A program made the translations under genes and the position numbers. Under the pieces are notes generated by a model, which made no database searches, had not been told where the DNA came from, and saw nothing but the letters and a program-made list of their open reading frames with translations. Of a stretch of DNA of 64,000 bases, positions 1 through 9,417 are shown in pieces; the first letter of the stretch is position 1, and every line of letters starts with the position of its first letter. This DNA is from Lonepinella sp051851555 (GTDB lineage: Bacteria > Pseudomonadota > Gammaproteobacteria > Enterobacterales > Pasteurellaceae): the NCBI RefSeq assembly GCF_051851555.1, contig NZ_JBPDVH010000001.1, positions 62,001 to 126,000 on the forward strand, written 5' to 3'.

Positions 1-598
1 TCATCGGGCGTAGCGCAGGATCCCAGTGGGGATTGGGTAAGAAACGCACATCAAATACATAATCGGCGTCAAGGGGAATGCCGTATTTAAAGCCAAAGGA
101 TTCCACCACAATTTTCAGTTCTTTATTATGATTGCCACGTAAGAAATTACGTAATTTTTCGGCCAGTTCGTGGGTGGATAATTCGGTGGTATCCACAATA
201 ATATTGGCTTGTTGATATAGCGGTTCCAAATAATCCCGTTCGGCATTAATGGCCACTTCAAGGGAAATATCTTTAATGGATGAAAGCGGATGAGGGCGGC
301 GGGAATCACTGTAACGGCGGATTAAGACATCTTGATCCGTATCGAGGAAAATAATTTTAACCTGATGTTGGGTGGATAACAGGTTGATCATCTGCTCGAG
401 GGATTCGGCTGAATCTGGTAAGTTGCGAATGTCCACGCTGACCGCAGCGAGCTGTTGATTTTTAGAGAGAATTTGGGCTAACTGGGGGAGGAGTTCAATG
501 GGTAAATTATCGACACAGTAGTAACCAATATCTTCTAAAGCACGTAGGGCGACGGATTTTCCTGCCCCTGAGCGTCCGCTAACAATAATTAATTCCAT
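1..598 (-). CDS. rapZ: RapZ, RNase adapter protein / nucleotide-binding protein (partial, C-terminus outside window)
   Basis: The first 199 codons are visible, starting at the ATG at 598; the gene runs off the left edge. The Walker A loop GRSGAGKS lies at residues 8-15, and further on there is the family stretch with VIFLDTD and the SRRPHPL element typical of RapZ/YvcJ. In enterobacteria RapZ binds the sRNA GlmZ and presents it to RNase E, so controlling glucosamine-6-phosphate synthase; whether that RNA circuit exists here cannot be seen. It is followed after 20 bases upstream by ptsN, the usual rapZ-ptsN-lpt neighbourhood. The reading frame is intact as far as it is present. Confidence 0.93.
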   Translation of the reverse strand, partial: MELIIVSGRSGAGKSVALRALEDIGYYCVDNLPIELLPQLAQILSKNQQLAAVSVDIRNLPDSAESLEQMINLLSTQHQVKIIFLDTDQDVLIRRYSDSRRPHPLSSIKDISLEVAINAERDYLEPLYQQANIIVDTTELSTHELAEKLRNFLRGNHNKELKIVVESFGFKYGIPLDADYVFDVRFLPNPHWDPALRPM

Positions 599-618
599 AA
601 TTTATCTCAATAATGTGG

Positions 619-1113
619 TTATGTGGGTAAATCTGAATCTTCCGTTATTTTTTCATCAAACTGTTGGAAAACTTGCCAAATTTCCTCCGCACTTTGTGCT
701 GCTCGGAGCTGTTTATGCAAGGCTTTGTCTTTTAATTTTTCGCTAAATTCCACCAACACTGGCGTATAATCGGGGCAAAATGCCTCGGGAATAAGAATGG
801 CTAAAATGAGATCCACTTCTCGTTTATCCGCTGCGTCATAATCAATGGCGTGGCTTAATTGCAAAAATACGGCACAGACTTTATCACCGTTTGGCATGCG
901 TGAACGAGGCATGGCAATGCCATTACCTATCGCTGTGCAGCCTAATTTTTCCCGATTAAATAGGCTTTCAAAGCATTCTATTTCGCCAAAATCGTCTATG
1001 TTGACTTGTTCGGCTAAGAGGTTGGCGGCCATTTCTAGTGCGGTTTTTTTACTCGTACAAATAACGCCTTGACGAATGGTTTCGGGGGTTAAAAGTGCGG
1101 TGAATTTTGTCAT
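619..1113 (-). CDS. ptsN: PtsN-like PTS IIA-Ntr regulatory protein lacking the active-site histidine
   Basis: This 164-residue protein is colinear with enterobacterial PtsN (EIIA-Ntr), the output component of the nitrogen PTS that controls potassium transport and other targets according to its phosphorylation state. The conserved block reads GNGIAMPRSRM around residues 63-73. In E. coli PtsN the equivalent block is GNGIAIPHGK, where the His accepts phosphate. Here residue 70 is Arg (codon at 904-906), so phosphorylation at the normal site is not possible. The frame is otherwise intact and the fold-defining motifs RREVDL-like and LRAAQS are kept. It lies between lptB and rapZ, as in other gammaproteobacteria. 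The family call is secure; loss of PTS-dependent regulation is inference. Confidence 0.9.
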   Translation of the reverse strand: MTKFTALLTPETIRQGVICTSKKTALEMAANLLAEQVNIDDFGEIECFESLFNREKLGCTAIGNGIAMPRSRMPNGDKVCAVFLQLSHAIDYDAADKREVDLILAILIPEAFCPDYTPVLVEFSEKLKDKALHKQLRAAQSAEEIWQVFQQFDEKITEDSDLPT

Positions 1114-1124
1114 ATTTTTCTTCT

Positions 1125-1850
1125 TTATAATTTAAATTGTTCACCGAGATAAACACGTTTAACCTGCTCGTTATTCATCACTTCGCTTGGTGTACCGGTG
1201 GCGATCATGTGGCCAGCACTGACAATATAGGCTCGTTCGCAGACATCTAAGGTTTCACGCACATTGTGATCGGTAATTAACACGCCTAAGCCTCGATTAC
1301 GTAAGTCTGTGATGATTTTCTTAATATCGATCACCGAAATTGGGTCAACCCCCGCAAAGGGTTCATCTAATAAAATAAATTTCGGGTTAGCGGCTAAGGC
1401 TCGGGCAATTTCCACACGGCGACGTTCGCCTCCAGAAAGTGATTGGCCCAAGTTATCACGAATATGCCCGATATTAAATTCTTCAATGAGTTCATCGGCT
1501 CTTGCACGGCGTTGTGCGGTATTCAAATCTTTACGAATTTCTAGCACCGCCATTAAATTGTCATAGACGCTTAAACGGCGAAAAATAGAGGCCTCTTGGG
1601 GCAAATAGCCGATCCCTTTTTGCGCTCGATTGTGCATAGGTAACAGGCTAATATCTTCGCCATCAATGGTAATTTTGCCCTCATCATGGCGAACCAAGCC
1701 CACCACCATATAAAATGACGTGGTTTTGCCCGCCCCGTTAGGGCCGAGTAAGCCGACAATTTCGTTAGATTTGACAGTGAAACTCACGTCCGACACAACT
1801 TTACGGCTTTTATAACTTTTTGCGAGGTTTTCCGCATTTAACACAGACAT
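1125..1850 (-). CDS. lptB: LptB, ATPase of the LPS export ABC transporter
   Basis: 241-residue ABC ATPase. Walker [10 protein letters not shown] is at residues 36-44, the signature [10 protein letters not shown] follows in the middle of the protein, then Walker B with [11 protein letters not shown] and the switch histidine in [11 protein letters not shown]. The [12 protein letters not shown] wording is specific to LptB. It powers extraction of lipopolysaccharide from the inner membrane together with LptF/LptG, neither of which is in this window. It follows lptA by 11 bases and precedes ptsN by 11 bases, so the cluster lptC-lptA-lptB-ptsN-rapZ is probably one transcript on the minus strand. 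Confidence 0.97.
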   Translation of the reverse strand: MSVLNAENLAKSYKSRKVVSDVSFTVKSNEIVGLLGPNGAGKTTSFYMVVGLVRHDEGKITIDGEDISLLPMHNRAQKGIGYLPQEASIFRRLSVYDNLMAVLEIRKDLNTAQRRARADELIEEFNIGHIRDNLGQSLSGGERRRVEIARALAANPKFILLDEPFAGVDPISVIDIKKIITDLRNRGLGVLITDHNVRETLDVCERAYIVSAGHMIATGTPSEVMNNEQVKRVYLGEQFKL

Positions 1851-1861
1851 AATTGGTGACC

Positions 1862-2386
1862 TTATTTTTTCTTATTCTCGTTTAATTGGTTTGGAATTAA
1901 CACGGTTTTCACTCGATTACCTTTTGCGCTGTTGGCTTTAAGTTGTTGTTTTTTCACATCATAGGTAATACGGTCACCATTGATTTTGCTGTCTAATTGT
2001 TTAAGCTCTGCGTTGCCAGTTAGGGTTAAAAATTCAGCGCCTAAATCATAATGCACTTTATTGGCTTTGCCATCCACCGGTTTGCCGTTGTCTAATTTCT
2101 GGTGAAAACTCACTGGGCTACCAAAGGCCTCCACGGTTTCTTTTTTGCCCGAATTTTCTGGTGGGCGAGTGATGGTGACTTTGCTGGCTTTGATTAAAAT
2201 CGATCCTTGGGTAATTACCACGTTATCCGTGAATGTCACCACGCTACTTTCCATATCTAAAGACTGGTTGTCAGAGGTAATGCTAATCGGTTGATTGGTA
2301 TCATCTTTTAAGGCAAACACTGACACGGAAGTCATCATCATTGCCGTTAATAAAATAAGTTTATGGTGTATTTTTTGTTTCATCAT
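1862..2386 (-). CDS. lptA: LptA, periplasmic LPS transport protein
   Basis: OstA/LptA-family periplasmic protein of about 174 residues. It starts with a signal peptide (basic KQKIHHK, then a hydrophobic run ending SVFA) followed by the beta-jellyroll repeats that bridge LptC and LptD, with typical stretches such as [11 protein letters not shown] and [14 protein letters not shown] chose the ATG pair at 2386/2383; an in-frame ATG at 2404 would add seven residues ahead of the signal peptide. The start overlaps the 3' end of lptC by about 25 bases, implying translational coupling. Confidence 0.94.
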   Translation of the reverse strand: MMKQKIHHKLILLTAMMMTSVSVFALKDDTNQPISITSDNQSLDMESSVVTFTDNVVITQGSILIKASKVTITRPPENSGKKETVEAFGSPVSFHQKLDNGKPVDGKANKVHYDLGAEFLTLTGNAELKQLDSKINGDRITYDVKKQQLKANSAKGNRVKTVLIPNQLNENKKK

Positions 2387-2963
2387 TTGATTTACTAATC
2401 TCATAGTGTGTTTTGACTTGTTCTTTCAATGTCGCTACTTGTTGTTGCAAATTGCCGGTTAATTTTAGCCCTGTGGACGTAAAATTTAAGCCGTTAATTT
2501 TCACTTGTTTATCGGAATGAATGTCTTGTGTGGTTAAATTGACCACCGCACTTTCCGTTTCAATGCGTTGTAATTTAGACAAGGGTAACAAACTTTCGCC
2601 CAGTACATTTCCCTCTAAATACAACATATTATCCTTGCTTAAGGTGGCTTTATTGGCCTGCAATTTCCAACTTTCTTTTTGTTGTGTTTTTTCGTTTTCT
2701 ATGTCGAATAAATACACAATCGGCGTTTGGAAATCCGTATGACCGTCATTTTCGTAATATTCTACTTTATCGGAAATGGCCACATATTGTTTTGCCCCCG
2801 TGGGCGAATATACCACCGTGCTCATTTTGTCACCGGTGTATTCGGGGCTTTCTTCTTTCTTGATTAATTCAGTTAATCCGCTATCTGTCTGATTTAAGGA
2901 ATAATACCACCCCAATAAACTCAGCATAATAATAGCGAGAATCGCTGTCCAACGAATATTCAT
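2361..2963 (-). CDS. lptC: LptC, inner-membrane LPS transport protein
   Basis: 200-residue bitopic membrane protein: one N-terminal transmembrane helix (about residues 6-24) and a periplasmic LptC/YrbK domain with the family wording YSPTGAKQYVA, followed by a series of beta strands. It receives LPS from LptB2FG and passes it to LptA. It is the first gene of the visible lptC-lptA-lptB group, overlapping lptA. A kdsC gene, which precedes lptC in E. coli, is absent here; the next gene upstream is yggS, reading the same way after a gap of 67 bases. Confidence 0.92.
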   Translation of the reverse strand: MNIRWTAILAIIMLSLLGWYYSLNQTDSGLTELIKKEESPEYTGDKMSTVVYSPTGAKQYVAISDKVEYYENDGHTDFQTPIVYLFDIENEKTQQKESWKLQANKATLSKDNMLYLEGNVLGESLLPLSKLQRIETESAVVNLTTQDIHSDKQVKINGLNFTSTGLKLTGNLQQQVATLKEQVKTHYEISKSNDETKNTP

Positions 2964-3030
2964 GTCTGCTCTTAAAATTCATGTAAAGTTAAACCCGTCG
3001 ATTATAACATAGTTTTGCTAAATACAATCG

Positions 3031-3735
3031 TTAGTTACTGGAATAATTGCGTTTACCAAAAATCGCCGTGCCAATTCGTACCATGGTTGAGCCACAAAGA
3101 ATCGCATTTTCCATATCACTGGTCATCCCCATGGAAAGCGTGTCAATTTGTTGTGTTGGCAAGGCTTTTCGCAGTTGCTCAAATAAGGCGTGCATGGCAC
3201 TTAATGCCATTTTTTGTTGCGCAATTTTATCGGTTGGTGCAGGGATGGCCATTAATCCACGTAAACGTAAGTGCGGTAAATTTTCGAGATGTTTTGCTAA
3301 AGCCAACATGTCTTTCGGTTGAATGCCCGACTTACTTTGTTCATCGCTGATATTAATTTGGATTAATACATTTAACGGTGCTTTCCCCTCAGGTCGTTGA
3401 GCATTCAAACGATCCGCAATTTTGGCACGATCCAAGGTCTGCATCCAATCAAAATTTTCCGCCACGAGACGTGTTTTGTTGGATTGCAACGGCCCAATAA
3501 AATGCCATTCTAAGGCGACACCGACTGCGTTAAAATGTTGAATTTTATCCACGCCCTCTTGCACATAATTTTCACCGAATGCCCATTGACCGGCGTCAAT
3601 CGCTTGCTGAATATCTTCCACGGTTTTGGTTTTTGATACCGCCAATAATTGTACAGAATGCGGTGAGCGGTTGGCTTGTTGACAGGCTTGTTCAATTTGC
3701 TGATGAATCTGATCTAAATTATTTTTAATTTGCAT
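3031..3735 (-). CDS. yggS: YggS/PLPBP family pyridoxal-phosphate homeostasis protein
   Basis: 234-residue single-domain PLP-binding protein of the alanine-racemase N-terminal fold. The cofactor lysine is in LLAVSKTK (about residue 35). Other family markers are FGENYVQEG, EWHFIGPLQSNK, and the C-terminal SMGMTSDMENAI followed by the phosphate-binding GSTMVRIGTAIFG. It has no known catalytic activity; it balances cellular PLP and indirectly affects amino-acid pools. It contains one uptake signal (AAGTGCGGT near 3262). It diverges from the thr operon across a 160-base spacer. Confidence 0.96.
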   Translation of the reverse strand: MQIKNNLDQIHQQIEQACQQANRSPHSVQLLAVSKTKTVEDIQQAIDAGQWAFGENYVQEGVDKIQHFNAVGVALEWHFIGPLQSNKTRLVAENFDWMQTLDRAKIADRLNAQRPEGKAPLNVLIQINISDEQSKSGIQPKDMLALAKHLENLPHLRLRGLMAIPAPTDKIAQQKMALSAMHALFEQLRKALPTQQIDTLSMGMTSDMENAILCGSTMVRIGTAIFGKRNYSSN

Positions 3736-3838
3736 ATAGCGAGCCTTTAATTTTCCTTAATTTTGAACCGCTATTTTAGCTGATTTCTAAAAAATAAGCA
3801 CCAAAGATAATTTTTTAGTATTATTTTTTATTTTCTAT

Positions 3839-3867
3839 TTGACAATGTTATAAAATTTCGGTATTTC
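3839..3867 (+). promoter_or_regulatory. Candidate promoter of the threonine operon
   Basis: TTGACA at 3839-3844 is a perfect -35 hexamer. Seventeen bases later TATTTC at 3862-3867 could serve as a weak -10; TAAAAT at 3851-3856 is an alternative -10 with a poorer -35. Transcription from here would include the thr leader peptide starting at 3899. Assigned from hexamers and spacing only. Confidence 0.4.
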
Positions 3868-3898
3868 TAACGTCAGTTAAAAATTTCGGAAAAAAATA

Positions 3899-3967
3899 AT
3901 GAAATTAAACCGCACTTTTACCATGATTATGACCACCACCATTATGACGATGAATGGGGCGGGTTAG
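3899..3967 (+). CDS. thrL: Threonine operon leader peptide (22 aa)
   Basis: A 22-codon reading frame starts with ATG at 3899 and ends with TAG at 3965-3967. It contains six threonine codons, including three in a row (ACC ACC ACC), and two isoleucine codons. This is the composition of thr attenuator leaders, which sense charged tRNA-Thr and tRNA-Ile. It sits directly upstream of a terminator hairpin and thrA. Codons 4-8 are spelled by an uptake signal in reverse orientation (AACCGCACTTTT), giving Asn-Arg-Thr-Phe-Thr. It is too short for ordinary gene finders. Confidence 0.88.
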   Translation: MKLNRTFTMIMTTTIMTMNGAG

Positions 3968-4021
3968 TGCGTAATCAAATTCAACAAAACCCGCAACAAC
4001 GATAAAGTGCGGGTTTTTTTA
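3959..4021 (+). terminator. thr operon attenuator (terminator with competing antiterminator)
   Basis: AACCCGCA at 3988-3995 pairs with TGCGGGTT at 4008-4015, followed by a run of T to 4021: an intrinsic terminator 38 bases before thrA. The same left arm can instead pair with GCGGGTT at 3959-3965, which overlaps the end and stop codon of the leader peptide. A ribosome that completes the leader would cover 3959-3965 and let the terminator form. A ribosome stalled at the Thr codons would free it and favour antitermination. This is the standard attenuation logic read directly from the pairing. Confidence 0.85.
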
Positions 4022-4059
4022 TACAAGATTTTAAACATTCACAACATTAAGGAAACATT

Positions 4060-6510
4060 ATGCGAGTACTCAAATTTGGTGGCACATCTTTAGCCAACCC
4101 AGAACGTTTTTTACAAGCCGCAGAGCTGATCGAAAAAGCCCATTTAGAAGAACAGGCTGCAGGGGTTTTATCGGCACCTGCCAAAATCACCAATCACCTT
4201 GTCGCCATTTCAGAAAAAGCCAGTCTAAATCAACCTACCGAAGATCATTTTAGTGAAGCCCTTGATATTTTCTATCATATTATTAACGGATTACATGCAA
4301 AAAATAATAAATTTGATCTGGCAGGGACGAAAGCCTTAATTGATGCGGAATTTGCTCAAATTAAACAATTAGATAGCCAAATTCGTCAAGCGGGTAAAGT
4401 AGAAGATAGCGTCAAAGCGACCATTGATTGTCGTGGGGAAAAATTGTCTATTGCTATGATGAAAGCCTGGTTTGAGGCTTGCGGTTATGAGGTGACCTTA
4501 GTTGATCCGGTGCAAAAATTATTAGCCCATGGTTCTTATTTAGAAAGCAGTGTGGATATTACGGAATCCACCAAACGTGTGGATGCCAGTTCTATTCCAG
4601 CGAAAAATGTGGTGCTGATGGCAGGTTTTACTGCCGGTAATGAAAAAGGCGAATTGGTGTTATTAGGCCGTAATGGTTCTGACTATTCTGCTGCCTGTTT
4701 AGCCGCTTGTTTACATGCCTCAGTATGTGAAATTTGGACCGATGTGGACGGCGTGTTTACTTGCGATCCTCGTTTAGTGCCTGACGCTCGTTTGTTACCA
4801 AGTTTGTCTTATCGTGAGGCCATGGAGTTGTCTTATTTCGGGGCCAAAGTGATTCACCCACGGACGATCGGGCCATTAGTTGAACCACAAATTCCATGCT
4901 TAATTAAAAATACCGGCAATCCAGACGCTCCGGGTTCAGTGATTGATGGCAATGAACGTGTTTCAGACGGCCTACAAGTGAAAGGCATTACCAATTTAGA
5001 TAACGTTGCTATGTTTAATGTATCGGGTGCCGGTATGCAAGGTATGGTGGGCATGGCCGCTCGAGTATTTTCGACCATGTCAAAAGCCGGCGTATCCGTG
5101 ATTTTAATTACGCAATCTTCTTCCGAATACAGTATCAGTTTCTGCGTGCCAACGAAAGCCATGGAGAAAGCCAAAGCCGCATTAAACGCCGAATTTGCCC
5201 AAGAGTTAGCCTCTAAAGCCTTAGACCCCGTGGAAGTCATCCATGATTTATCGATTATTTCCGTGGTCGGTGACGGCATGAAACAAGCCAAAGGCATTGC
5301 GGCGAATTTCTTCTCTGCTTTGGCTAGTGCGAATATCAGCATTGTGGCCATTGCACAAGGTTCTTCCGAGCGTTCTATTTCTGCCGTGGTGCCGTTAAAT
5401 AAAGCCATTGAGGCAGTGCGTGCGACGCACCAAGCCTTGTTTAATAATAAAAAAGTGGTGGACATGTTTCTTGTCGGCGTCGGCGGTGTCGGCGGCGAAT
5501 TAATCGAACAAATCAAACGTCAAAGAGAATATTTGGCAAAAAAGGACATTGAAATCCGAGTTTGTGCCTTAGCCAATTCCAACAAAATGCTATTGAATGA
5601 AAACGGCTTGAATTTGGATAATTGGAAAGACGATTTAGCCAATGCCACTCAACCGTCAGATTTTGATGTGTTATTGTCTTTCATTAAGTTACATCACGTG
5701 GTTAATCCAGTATTTGTGGATTGCACGTCTTCCGATTCGGTACCAGCTTTATATGCTAGAGCATTAAGCGAGGGTTTCCATGTGGTCACGCCGAATAAAA
5801 AGGCCAACACTCGAGAACTTGAATACTATAATTTACTGCGTGAAAATTCACGTGGTACACAGCGTAAATTCTTGTATGACACCAATGTGGGTGCCGGTTT
5901 GCCAGTGATCGAAAACTTACAAAATCTGCTTGCCGCAGGTGATGATGTGGTAAAATTTAACGGAATTTTATCTGGTTCATTGTCCTTTATTTTTGGTGAA
6001 TTAGAAACGGGCAAAACCTTATCAGAAATCACCGCACTTGCTCGTGAAAAAGGCTTTACTGAACCTGATCCAAGAGATGATTTATCGGGAACTGATGTAG
6101 CGCGTAAGCTATTAATTTTAGCTCGTGAAATTGGTTTAAACCTTGAATTAGCCGACATTGAAGTAGATAGCGTGCTACCAAAAGGCTTTAGCGAAGGTAA
6201 AAATGTCGATGAATTTATGGCTATGTTACCGCAATTAGATGCGGAATTTGCAGAGCGAGTCGCAAAAGCCAAAGCCGAGGGAAAAGTATTGCGTTATGTG
6301 GGTCAGATTGAAAATGGCAAATGTAAGGTGTCTATTGTCGCCGTGGACGGCGATGATCCTTTATATAAAGTGAAAAACGGTGAAAATGCGTTGGCGTTCT
6401 ATACCCGCTATTATCAGCCAATTCCATTGTTATTACGTGGCTATGGTGCAGGTAATGCGGTGACTGCCGCAGGGATCTTTGCGGATATTTTAAGAACCTT
6501 AAAATCCTAA
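4060..6510 (+). CDS. thrA: Bifunctional aspartokinase I / homoserine dehydrogenase I
   Basis: 816 residues, the length of E. coli ThrA. The N-terminal aspartokinase begins with the KFGGTS motif (residues 5-10); the regulatory ACT region is around residues 320-460 with [15 protein letters not shown] and [16 protein letters not shown]. The C-terminal homoserine dehydrogenase has an NAD(P)-binding [12 protein letters not shown] (about residue 473) and [15 protein letters not shown]. It catalyses the first and third steps of threonine/methionine synthesis from aspartate and is normally feedback-inhibited by threonine. First structural gene of thrABC, 11 bases before thrB. Confidence 0.98.
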   Translation: MRVLKFGGTSLANPERFLQAAELIEKAHLEEQAAGVLSAPAKITNHLVAISEKASLNQPTEDHFSEALDIFYHIINGLHAKNNKFDLAGTKALIDAEFAQIKQLDSQIRQAGKVEDSVKATIDCRGEKLSIAMMKAWFEACGYEVTLVDPVQKLLAHGSYLESSVDITESTKRVDASSIPAKNVVLMAGFTAGNEKGELVLLGRNGSDYSAACLAACLHASVCEIWTDVDGVFTCDPRLVPDARLLPSLSYREAMELSYFGAKVIHPRTIGPLVEPQIPCLIKNTGNPDAPGSVIDGNERVSDGLQVKGITNLDNVAMFNVSGAGMQGMVGMAARVFSTMSKAGVSVILITQSSSEYSISFCVPTKAMEKAKAALNAEFAQELASKALDPVEVIHDLSIISVVGDGMKQAKGIAANFFSALASANISIVAIAQGSSERSISAVVPLNKAIEAVRATHQALFNNKKVVDMFLVGVGGVGGELIEQIKRQREYLAKKDIEIRVCALANSNKMLLNENGLNLDNWKDDLANATQPSDFDVLLSFIKLHHVVNPVFVDCTSSDSVPALYARALSEGFHVVTPNKKANTRELEYYNLLRENSRGTQRKFLYDTNVGAGLPVIENLQNLLAAGDDVVKFNGILSGSLSFIFGELETGKTLSEITALAREKGFTEPDPRDDLSGTDVARKLLILAREIGLNLELADIEVDSVLPKGFSEGKNVDEFMAMLPQLDAEFAERVAKAKAEGKVLRYVGQIENGKCKVSIVAVDGDDPLYKVKNGENALAFYTRYYQPIPLLLRGYGAGNAVTAAGIFADILRTLKS

Positions 6511-6521
6511 GGACAAACACA

Positions 6522-7472
6522 ATGACGACATTACGAATTTATGCCCCAGCCTCCAGTGCCAATATCAATGTGGGCTTTGACACCCTCGGGGCGGCAATTT
6601 CACCGATTGATGGCTCATTGCTCGGCGATGTGGTGCAAATTGAAGACATTCCGCAAGGATTTGAGTTAGAAAGTGCGGGCTATTTTGTGCGAAAATTGCC
6701 AAAAGAGCCACAAAAAAACATTGTGTATCAAGCCTACGTGCTATTCAGCGAACGCTTTAAATTGCGTGGTGGTAAAACCAAAGGCTTGCGTTTAACCTTG
6801 GAAAAAAATATGCCAATTGGTTCGGGACTGGGTTCCAGTGCCTGTTCCATTGTGGCAGCCTTGGTGGCGTTAAATAAATTCCATGATGAGCCGTTTTCCA
6901 AAATGGAATTATTAGAAATGATGGGCGAATTGGAGGGGCGAATTTCAGGCTCCATCCATTATGATAATGTTGCCCCTTGTTATCTCGGTGGCTTGCAATT
7001 AATGGTGCAAAGTCTAGGCAATATCAGTCAAAAATTGCCTTTTTTTGACAGTTGGTATTGGGTGTTGGCGTACCCCGGTATTGAAGTCTCCACGGCAGAA
7101 GCTCGTGCCATTTTACCAAAAAGCTATACTCGTCAGGATATGATCGCCCACGGTCGCCATTTAGGCAGCTTTGTGCACGCTTGCCATACAGGGCAAGATG
7201 TATTGGCAGCCTTAATGATGAAAGATGTTATTGCTGAGCCTTATCGTGCCGCCTTACTGCCAAATTTCGCCGAAGTGAAACAGGCCAGCCGAGATTTAGG
7301 GGCGTTAGTCAGTGGCATTTCAGGATCAGGACCGACCATGTTTAGCATTACCCCTGATCTTGCGACTGCCACCAAAGTGGCAAATTACCTTGAAAATCAT
7401 TATCTACAAAATAACGAGGGTTTTGTGCATATTTGCAAAGTGGATAATGCAGGGGCAAGGGAATTAGCGTAG
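6522..7472 (+). CDS. thrB: Homoserine kinase
   Basis: 316-residue GHMP-family kinase. The ATP-binding glycine/serine loop [12 protein letters not shown] is at about residues 98-109, the N-terminal substrate motif [16 protein letters not shown] at 8-23, and the third GHMP motif [11 protein letters not shown] near the C-terminus. It phosphorylates homoserine for threonine synthase. It follows thrA by 11 bases in the same operon. Confidence 0.97.
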   Translation: MTTLRIYAPASSANINVGFDTLGAAISPIDGSLLGDVVQIEDIPQGFELESAGYFVRKLPKEPQKNIVYQAYVLFSERFKLRGGKTKGLRLTLEKNMPIGSGLGSSACSIVAALVALNKFHDEPFSKMELLEMMGELEGRISGSIHYDNVAPCYLGGLQLMVQSLGNISQKLPFFDSWYWVLAYPGIEVSTAEARAILPKSYTRQDMIAHGRHLGSFVHACHTGQDVLAALMMKDVIAEPYRAALLPNFAEVKQASRDLGALVSGISGSGPTMFSITPDLATATKVANYLENHYLQNNEGFVHICKVDNAGARELA

Positions 7473-7491
7473 AATAAAAATAACATTGTAG

Positions 7492-7510
7492 GGGCGTATT
7501 GCATACGCCC
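7492..7510. repeat. Short palindromic repeat between thrB and thrC
   Basis: GGGCGTAT at 7492-7499 is a perfect inverted match of ATACGCCC at 7503-7510 with a three-base loop (TGC). It lies 20 bases after thrB and 44 before thrC. It has no T run, so it is not a classical terminator; it resembles REP-like intergenic hairpins that may stabilise the upstream part of an mRNA. Function unknown. Confidence 0.55.
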
Positions 7511-7554
7511 AAATCACCCAGTCAAATGAAGAAAACGACAGAATCGGAACAAAA

Positions 7555-8829
7555 ATGAATTTATACAACATCAAACACCCAGAACAACAAGTCAACTTCG
7601 CCCAAGCCGTCCGTCAAGGCTTAGGTAAAGATCAGGGCTTATTTTTTCCAGCAACCATTCCGCAATTAAGCAATATTGACGAATTATTGGCATTGCCTTT
7701 AGTGGAACGTAGCCAAAAAATCTTAGCTGCATTAATCGGTGATGAAATCCCAGCCGACAAACTCAATGCTATGGTGAAAAATGCCTTTACGTTCCCTGCT
7801 CCCGTGGTGAAAGTGGCGGACAATATTTATGCTTTAGAATTATTCCACGGTCCAACATTAGCCTTTAAAGACTTCGGCGGTCGCTTTATGGCACAAGCCC
7901 TTGCTACCGTGCGTGGGGATGGCAAAATTACGATTTTAACGGCAACTTCAGGCGACACAGGGGCGGCGGTGGCTCATGCGTTTTACGGATTAGACAATAT
8001 TGACGTGGTGATTTTATATCCGAAAGGCAAAATCAGCCCATTACAAGAAAAACTGTTCTGCACACTCGGTGGCAATATTCGCACGGTGGCGATTAACGCC
8101 GACTTCGATGCTTGCCAAACCCTTGTTAAACAAGCCTTTGATGATGAAGAACTCCGTCAAGCTATCGGCTTAAATTCGGCTAACTCGATTAATATCAGTC
8201 GATTACTGGCTCAAGTGTGCTACTATTTTGAAGCTGCAGCCCAGTTGAACACCGAACAACGCCAAAATTTGGTGGTGTCCGTGCCAAGTGGTAACTTCGG
8301 TAACTTAACTGCTGGCTTAATTGCCAAAACCTTAGGCTTGCCAATCAAACGCTTTATTGCCTCCACCAACGCCAACGACACGGTGCCACGTTACTTACAA
8401 ACAGGCGAATGGCAACCCAATGCAACCGTGGCTACGCTATCTAATGCCATGGACGTAAGCCGACCAAACAACTGGCCTCGGGTAGAAGAATTATTTAAAC
8501 GCAACGGCTGGCAGTTAAGCGAATTAGGTTCAGGAGCATTAAATGACGCTGAAACGGAAACCGCACTGAAAGCCCAATACGCTCAAGGTTATTTGTGTGA
8601 ACCACATGGTGCGATTGCTTACCAAGTGTTAAAAGATCAGTTGCAAACAGGCGAAACAGGCTTATTCCTTTGCACCGCTCACCCAGCCAAATTCAAAGAA
8701 AGCGTAGAGCGAATTTTAGACATTGAATTACCCTTGCCAGAAGCCCTTGATAAACACAACAAATTGCCGTTATTGTCAGATGAAATGGACAATGATTTTG
8801 CCACTTTAAGAGCGTATTTGTTGAAATAA
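7555..8829 (+). CDS. thrC: Threonine synthase
   Basis: 424 residues, type II threonine synthase (PLP-dependent, fold type II). The Schiff-base lysine is in LAFKDFGGRFM (Lys105), the phosphate-binding region is the SGNFGNLTAG loop, and TATSGDTGAAV marks the serine/threonine loop. It converts O-phosphohomoserine to threonine, completing the pathway begun by thrA and thrB. An 82-base gap containing a palindromic repeat separates it from thrB; a strong USS-type terminator follows. Confidence 0.98.
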   Translation: MNLYNIKHPEQQVNFAQAVRQGLGKDQGLFFPATIPQLSNIDELLALPLVERSQKILAALIGDEIPADKLNAMVKNAFTFPAPVVKVADNIYALELFHGPTLAFKDFGGRFMAQALATVRGDGKITILTATSGDTGAAVAHAFYGLDNIDVVILYPKGKISPLQEKLFCTLGGNIRTVAINADFDACQTLVKQAFDDEELRQAIGLNSANSINISRLLAQVCYYFEAAAQLNTEQRQNLVVSVPSGNFGNLTAGLIAKTLGLPIKRFIASTNANDTVPRYLQTGEWQPNATVATLSNAMDVSRPNNWPRVEELFKRNGWQLSELGSGALNDAETETALKAQYAQGYLCEPHGAIAYQVLKDQLQTGETGLFLCTAHPAKFKESVERILDIELPLPEALDKHNKLPLLSDEMDNDFATLRAYLLK

Positions 8830-8835
8830 TCAGAT

Positions 8836-8880
8836 AAAGTGCGGTGAAAAAAAGCGAAAATTTTTAACCGCACTTTTTTT
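8836..8880 (+). terminator. Terminator of thrABC made from paired uptake signals
   Basis: AAAGTGCGGT (8836-8845) pairs with ACCGCACTTT (8867-8876) and is followed by T residues to 8880. Both arms are full uptake signals in facing orientation. Confidence 0.85.
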
Positions 8881-8893
8881 CATAAAGGAAGAA

Positions 8894-9244
8894 ATGATGA
8901 TAAAAGTTTACGGTATCAAAAACTGCGACACGGTAAAAAAAGCCTTAAAATGGCTGACCGATAATCATATTGAACATCAACTACACGACTATCGTGTGGA
9001 CGGTTTAGCACCTGATTTTTTAGCTAAAGCAGAAAGCCAATTCGGTTGGCAAAATCTGGTTAATAAACGTAGCACCACGTGGCGAAATTTAGATGAAACG
9101 GTGAAAAAAAATCTTGAAAAAAACACCGCACTTCAAGTGCTTGTAGAACAACCTACACTGATTAAACGTCCGATTATTTTGCAAGATGGCGTGGCGTTAA
9201 TTGGATTTGACCAAACTGAATATCAACACGCATTTAATCTGTAA
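8894..9244 (+). CDS. yffB: ArsC/Spx-family reductase (YffB-like)
   Basis: 116 residues of the ArsC/Spx thioredoxin-like fold with a single redox cysteine in YGIKNCDTVKKA (about residue 11) and the RPI-x-L block near the C-terminus (LIKRPIILQDG). True arsenate reductases carry RSP-type cores and sit in ars operons; this one resembles E. coli YffB, whose substrate is unsettled. Two adjacent ATG codons (8894, 8897) are possible starts after the GGAAGAA ribosome site. YffB-type genes commonly sit next to dapE; here that pair is split by brnT-brnA. Confidence 0.85.
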   Translation: MMIKVYGIKNCDTVKKALKWLTDNHIEHQLHDYRVDGLAPDFLAKAESQFGWQNLVNKRSTTWRNLDETVKKNLEKNTALQVLVEQPTLIKRPIILQDGVALIGFDQTEYQHAFNL

Positions 9245-9300
9245 AGATCACAGGGGATAATAGGTGGTTTTCCCCTGAATAAAATTCATTTTTGTGATCT
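9245..9300. repeat. Nested inverted repeat downstream of yffB
   Basis: AGATCACA at 9245-9252 matches TGTGATCT at 9293-9300 in reverse complement. Inside, CAGGGG (9251-9256) matches CCCCTG (9272-9277). The structure starts immediately after the yffB stop codon. It could act as a transcription stop or an mRNA 3' structure, and marks the boundary before the BrnTA module. No strong T run follows the outer stem. Confidence 0.5.
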
Positions 9301-9363
9301 GTATTCCAAAAATGACAAAGGAATATAGCTATTTAACATTCTCTTTTGTATTCTCTCACTTAT

Positions 9364-9392
9364 TTGACATTCTTATTTTTTGTACATACAAT
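9364..9392 (+). promoter_or_regulatory. Promoter of brnT-brnA with overlapping palindrome
   Basis: TTGACA at 9364-9369 and TACAAT at 9387-9392 are separated by exactly 17 bases, a near-consensus sigma-70 promoter. The imperfect palindrome TTGTACATACAA (9380-9391) covers the -10 and is a plausible operator for autorepression by the BrnA antitoxin; the operator role is inference. Confidence 0.75.
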
Positions 9393-9417
9393 TATTAAAG
9401 GATTCGTGAGCGTTTAG

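Noticed and set aside
4854..6272. Long minus-strand ORFs inside thrA
   Set aside because: They have no recognisable protein features and mirror the codon bias of thrA; shadows.
8894..9244. Arsenate reductase for arsenic resistance
   Set aside because: The fold matches, but the protein is YffB-like and no ars regulator or pump is nearby.
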